Shown: piece by piece, positions 5,870 through 8,888 of the stretch
How the letters are laid out: every line of letters starts with the position of its first letter
How positions within the stretch are numbered: position 1 is the first letter of the stretch
NCBI GenBank assembly: GCA_030597345.1
Contig: JAUVSA010000071.1
Span: 1-8,888 of the forward strand
Reading direction: 5' to 3'
DNA: 8,888 bases
From: Bacillota bacterium
Lineage (GTDB): Bacteria > Armatimonadota > Hebobacteria > Hebobacterales > Hebobacteraceae
Translations under genes and position numbers: made by a program
Notes under the pieces: generated by a model
Databases searched by the model: none
Told to the model about the DNA's origin: nothing
What the model saw: the letters and a program-made list of their open reading frames with translations, nothing else

Positions 5870-6931
5870 CTAGAGGCTCTGCGAGTGTTCGATGTCCGCT
5901 CGCGGCACGAACTGCTCTGTTACATAGCGCAGGCAGACCGTGTCTGTGCTGTAGGTAAGTCGTGGGGCAACGGAGGCGGGATCCTCGCCGAGCACGAACA
6001 TCCGTAGAGCCGCCTCGCACTCATTGAAGCCCATCTCTGCGCGAACGGCTGTGATGCCGGTGCAGCGCGGGTTTAGCTCGTAGAGCACCGGCCCCGCTGC
6101 CGTGATCCTTCCCTGCAGATTGCACGGGCCCACCGCTCCCATTTCGGAGAGGATCGAGAAAGCCCTCTGAGAGAAATCCAGTAGGTCCGAATCCCGGGTC
6201 GGACAAATCCGGAACGCGACCCCGCTGAGCATGACACTGATGCTCATGAAGATTCCCACAATCCCGCCGTCCGGGGCAATGATCCCCTGCAAGTGGAGCT
6301 CATCTTCCTGCCGAAGCCGACCGTGTTCCGTTGCCTCGTTCGGCGTCAGTGTCTTGGAGCCCCAGGATGCCGGCACCAAGTAGTCCTGCACGATGTCATT
6401 CGCGTCCGGCTGGTGCCGCTCGAAATCAGCGCGGGTACAAAGGACGGTCGCGCCCACCGATCCTGCTCCGTCCTTAGGCTTAACGATGACCGGAAAGGAA
6501 TCCGGCGTGCAGGATCGACGGAAATCCTCCACGCTCATGGTGCGCACGAACGGGATGCCTTCTGCGGACAACACCTGGTATGTCAACAGCTTATCCCGCG
6601 CTACGCGGATCAACTCGGGAGTGCTTACGATCGGGTGGCAACCAAGGGAACGGAAGCGGCTCTGAGCGCGGGAGATCGGACCAATCTCGACGTCCAGGCC
6701 AGGGATGAGCCCGTCAATCTTGTGCCGGACAATGATCTCCTCGAGTGCGTCAAGATAACGCTGTTCGTTGGTCACCCGTGGGACGAGCGCGTGCGCGTCA
6801 CACTGGTACAGGCCAGTGGCCCAAGCGTCCGCGTCAAGTCCGATAAGACGGCAGGGCAGGTCAGCTCTCCTCAGAGCGCGGATTACCGCCTGGCCGGTGC
6901 CGCCGCCAACTCCCGTGATGGCGATATTCAT
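5870..6931 (-). CDS. ATP-grasp ligase, CarB/PylC-like (copy 2)
   Basis: This 353-residue paralogue is co-linear with the 4314-5375 protein apart from a 2-residue indel near 177 and a slightly different C-terminus. It has NIAITGVGGGTGQAV (2-16), DK (113-114), FPVIVKPKDGAGSVG (146-160), IVQDYL (180-185; Asp where copy 1 has Glu) and YELNPR (284-289), so it should be active. ATG at 6931 with GGAAG about 10 nt upstream is the best start; an upstream extension to 6970 is open but not conserved with copy 1. A near-consensus promoter lies about 70-95 bp upstream. The strongest divergence between the copies is in 160-205 and 210-240, which probably line the substrate site (inference), while the ATP-site residues are nearly fixed. 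That pattern fits duplication followed by a change in substrate. The gene follows the DUF4091 gene by 239 bp on the same strand. Confidence 0.9.
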   Translation of the reverse strand: MNIAITGVGGGTGQAVIRALRRADLPCRLIGLDADAWATGLYQCDAHALVPRVTNEQRYLDALEEIIVRHKIDGLIPGLDVEIGPISRAQSRFRSLGCHPIVSTPELIRVARDKLLTYQVLSAEGIPFVRTMSVEDFRRSCTPDSFPVIVKPKDGAGSVGATVLCTRADFERHQPDANDIVQDYLVPASWGSKTLTPNEATEHGRLRQEDELHLQGIIAPDGGIVGIFMSISVMLSGVAFRICPTRDSDLLDFSQRAFSILSEMGAVGPCNLQGRITAAGPVLYELNPRCTGITAVRAEMGFNECEAALRMFVLGEDPASVAPRLTYSTDTVCLRYVTEQFVPRADIEHSQSL

Positions 6932-6998
6932 AGCACCAGAATCTTCCACATCTGGCTGGCAGGCTTCCATGCTAGTGCGCTCTATGGCACTCCCCCGT

Positions 6999-7026
6999 TA
7001 GATACAAGAATCTCCTCTCGTGTCAA
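6999..7026 (-). promoter_or_regulatory. Sigma70-type promoter candidate for ATP-grasp copy 2
   Basis: On the minus strand a perfect -35 TTGACA (7026-7021) is followed after 16 bp by TATCTA (7004-6999). The -10 matches the consensus in only its first three bases. Transcription would begin near 6992, giving a leader of about 60 nt before the ATG at 6931. This suggests that the ATP-grasp gene can be transcribed apart from the DUF4091 gene. Confidence 0.45.
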
Positions 7027-7083
7027 CACAGTTGAGCCGCCTCCATCAGTCCCTTGCCGGTTGTCCTTTGAGCAGGATGGGGT

Positions 7084-7095
7084 AGTCCCGGGACT
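7084..7095. promoter_or_regulatory. Perfect 12-bp palindrome, candidate operator
   Basis: AGTCCCGGGACT is fully self-complementary. It lies about 60 bp upstream of the TTGACA box, between the DUF4091 stop and ATP-grasp copy 2. A dimeric regulator could bind here. A short stem CAGAAC/GTTCTG (7137-7159) lies between it and the DUF4091 stop and may be an RNA 3' end, without a U-tract. Confidence 0.3.
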
Positions 7096-7170
7096 TCTGG
7101 TCCCTTGGCGCAAGATTCACGGGCGGAGGCGGAGCACAGAACACCTACTGTCGGTTCTGGCTGCGGCGTG

Positions 7171-8742
7171 TTAGGGATCCTTGGCGGCTCTCGTCGGCGT
7201 CGCTTCGATCATCTCACCCAGTCGGTGGCGGGCGGCCTCGAGCTTGTCCGGGTCGCGGGTCCAGGTTTGCCAGTCCCGCCCAACGCTTCGAGCGATGCTC
7301 AGCGCCTGCTCCCCCAGGCCTCTGCTGTCGAGGATCTGGAGGTAATCGAAGTCCTCCACCCCGTCGCGGAGCCACTTCAGCCGCATGGAGGCGACGACCC
7401 CGGGGACCCCGACCTCCTCGCCCGGATAGACCAGCATGCCTTCCCCCGGATAGCTCGGACGATAAGCTTCGACATTGCTCCACGGGTCAGAGGACCAAAG
7501 ATCGGCCCGCCAGTAGAGCAGCCCACTTAGCCTCAAGCTATGGCTCAGAAACCCGGGCTGGATGCGGAAGTTGATAGGCGCGAAGTCGATCAACCATTTT
7601 GGCGAGTAATCGTCTTGAACCAGAGCGTTGTAGGACCAGACCTTGTCTCCCTTTTGCAGCACTTCAGCGATTCGGGCGCGAGAGCGATCGTACATCTTTG
7701 GGAGCACCGTCCAGACATCGACTGCGGAACGGCCGGTCCCCGAGCCGTCATCGTAAAGCTCGGGGACCGGGGCCATCGTCACCAGGTTGTCAACGCCGGC
7801 CTGGTGCAGGTTCTGCGCCCATTGCCGCAGCGACTCATAGACCCCATGATGGCCCTCGACCTCGTCCGCGGTGTAGTTGTAAAGGTAAAGGTCGCGCTGA
7901 TGCTGGGCGACGGCGCGGCGCAGTTCCGCCACCGAGGGAGCGGGATCCATGGTCCCCCGCTGCTGGTCCCCTTTGCTCCAGAAGCCCAGGTGTGTGCAGC
8001 TCAGCCCGAGCGTGTCAATGAGAAGTCGTTCCTGGCCGGGATCAACAGAGATGGGCATCAGCCTGTGGCGCAGCAATTCCTGGTTGGCGGGAAGCTGTCG
8101 CCTTACCTTCCAGTACAGAATGCAGGATCTCAGAGAAGGCCTGAGGGGAAGGTTGAAGTCCCAGACCTTCAAGTTCAGCGTCGCCTTGGCTCGCCCCTGA
8201 TCGCTGGTGACAAGGAAGTCGCCGCGGTAAAGCCCGGCTGGAGTGGTGCGCGGGACAAAGACGTCCACCCAGATGGGTTGATTCCTGCCGGCGTCGAGGT
8301 CGAAGGGTGCCGCTGTCAGGGGTGCTCCCGAGAGGCGTTTCCCTGTAGCCGGGTTCTCGAAAGGTATCAGCGCGTCAGGGTACCACCCGGGGCCAAGTGG
8401 CTTGTTCCGGTTGCCGGTCCAGTCCTTCGTGCCTCGCGTCAGCCGGACGTACTTCTCTCGATAGAGGGTCGAACGGGGGCCGCCCAGATCAGGGGCACGC
8501 ACGTTCACATTCTTCAGGCCGCTGGCCGGTGCCCGGACGATGATCTGGAAGGACTCGTACTCCCCTCGGGCTGCATAGAGGTCAATGCTGACGGCACTCT
8601 TGGGATTCGCTTCGAGACCCACTCGCTCCAGGCTCCCCACCACCCAGACGATGGGGCCCTCCGAAGGCGAGGACCCCACAAGAAAGAGGAGCAGCACAAG
8701 GCAGCCTATCAGCAAGAGGAGAACCAGCGCAAGTCGCGTCAT
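7171..8742 (-). CDS. Membrane-anchored DUF4091 / GH123-like glycoside hydrolase family protein
   Basis: From the preferred ATG at 8742 this is a 523-residue protein; an ATG four codons earlier (8754) is also possible, but the shorter form begins MTRLALVLLLLIGC, a typical signal-anchor. Residue numbers below count from 8754. After the hydrophobic N-terminus (6-26) comes a beta-sandwich-like part (about 34-200, including WVDVFVPRTTPAGLYRGDF), then a probable TIM barrel. The pair D297-E298 in YNYTADEVEG matches the adjacent Asp-Glu used by GH123 beta-N-acetylgalactosaminidases for substrate-assisted catalysis. The C-terminal block at about 415-472 (LLYWRADLW, then GEGMLVYPG and RLKWLRDGVEDFDYL) is the hallmark of DUF4091. 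The protein probably acts outside the cytoplasm on amino-sugar-containing glycan; the exact substrate is unknown. LIGC resembles a lipobox, but the hydrophobic run continues past the Cys, so a membrane anchor is likelier. Confidence 0.87.
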   Translation of the reverse strand: MTRLALVLLLLIGCLVLLLFLVGSSPSEGPIVWVVGSLERVGLEANPKSAVSIDLYAARGEYESFQIIVRAPASGLKNVNVRAPDLGGPRSTLYREKYVRLTRGTKDWTGNRNKPLGPGWYPDALIPFENPATGKRLSGAPLTAAPFDLDAGRNQPIWVDVFVPRTTPAGLYRGDFLVTSDQGRAKATLNLKVWDFNLPLRPSLRSCILYWKVRRQLPANQELLRHRLMPISVDPGQERLLIDTLGLSCTHLGFWSKGDQQRGTMDPAPSVAELRRAVAQHQRDLYLYNYTADEVEGHHGVYESLRQWAQNLHQAGVDNLVTMAPVPELYDDGSGTGRSAVDVWTVLPKMYDRSRARIAEVLQKGDKVWSYNALVQDDYSPKWLIDFAPINFRIQPGFLSHSLRLSGLLYWRADLWSSDPWSNVEAYRPSYPGEGMLVYPGEEVGVPGVVASMRLKWLRDGVEDFDYLQILDSRGLGEQALSIARSVGRDWQTWTRDPDKLEAARHRLGEMIEATPTRAAKDP

Positions 8743-8888
8743 GTCGCCCCACATCTCGAAGCACCATTCAATGCCCCCCAGAAGTCGCCCTTCCTCCCGA
8801 TCATCCGCATTGTGGACCTTGGGCTACAGGCTGCTCTGTGGAATAGAATCAATAACAATGCACGCTGAAACTAAGCGCCAGTGGCAGC

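Noticed and set aside
6293..7174. 293-codon plus-strand open frame opposite ATP-grasp copy 2
   Set aside because: It is the same kind of shadow. It runs over the gene and its promoter region, with no ribosome site or motif.
8677..8739. Lipoprotein signal (LIGC) in the DUF4091 protein
   Set aside because: The hydrophobic run LVLLLFLV continues after the Cys, which suits a membrane anchor better than a lipobox.
7540..8868. 442-codon plus-strand open frame opposite the DUF4091 gene
   Set aside because: Despite its length, the minus-strand frame carries clear DUF4091 motifs and a signal-anchor; the plus-strand product has no recognisable domains.

Overview
The window reads as a piece of chromosome from a high-GC bacterium. 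It holds five convincing protein genes, all on the minus strand, and one small probable gene on the plus strand. The exported proteins (a Sec-type signal peptide on a beta-rich protein, a membrane-anchored glycosidase-like protein and a polytopic glycosyltransferase) suggest a cell that builds or remodels surface glycans, probably a diderm. I cannot fix the phylum from sequence alone; DUF4091 proteins in such settings are common in uncultured lineages such as Armatimonadota, but that is only a guess. Three of the six genes use GTG or TTG starts.

Layout in minus-strand reading order, right to left. 8742-7171 is a membrane-anchored DUF4091 / GH123-like glycosidase-family protein. A 239-bp gap follows with a near-consensus promoter (-35 TTGACA) and a perfect 12-bp palindrome. 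6931-5870 and 5375-4314 are two paralogous ATP-grasp ligases of 353 residues each, about two-thirds identical by hand count, separated by 494 bp that hold an imperfect inverted repeat and perhaps a gene remnant. A small plus-strand membrane protein lies at 3776-4144, facing the second ATP-grasp gene tail to tail. The divergent region 3304-3775 has two tandem 20-bp repeats beside a hairpin. 3303-2383 is an exported, beta-strand-rich protein of unknown function with a strong Shine-Dalgarno site. 2211-187 is a GT-C family (ArnT/PMT-like) glycosyltransferase with an unusual soluble C-terminal domain; an in-frame TGA sits just before its only usable start codon. Positions 1-186 and 8755-8888 show no gene. 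The first holds only a short run of tact/tgta micro-repeats near 107-130.

Working model (inference): this is part of a surface polysaccharide or glycoconjugate locus. The GT-C enzyme would move a sugar from a lipid carrier on the outer face of the inner membrane. The ATP-grasp pair would make amide or peptide-like bonds in the cytoplasm, for example putting an amino acid on a sugar or peptide precursor. The DUF4091 protein would trim or process glycan outside the cytoplasm, and the beta-rich protein may sit in the outer membrane. No mobile element, CRISPR array or RNA gene could be supported. I see no complete novel system with confidence; the duplicated ATP-grasp genes and the tandem-repeat regulatory region are the best leads.
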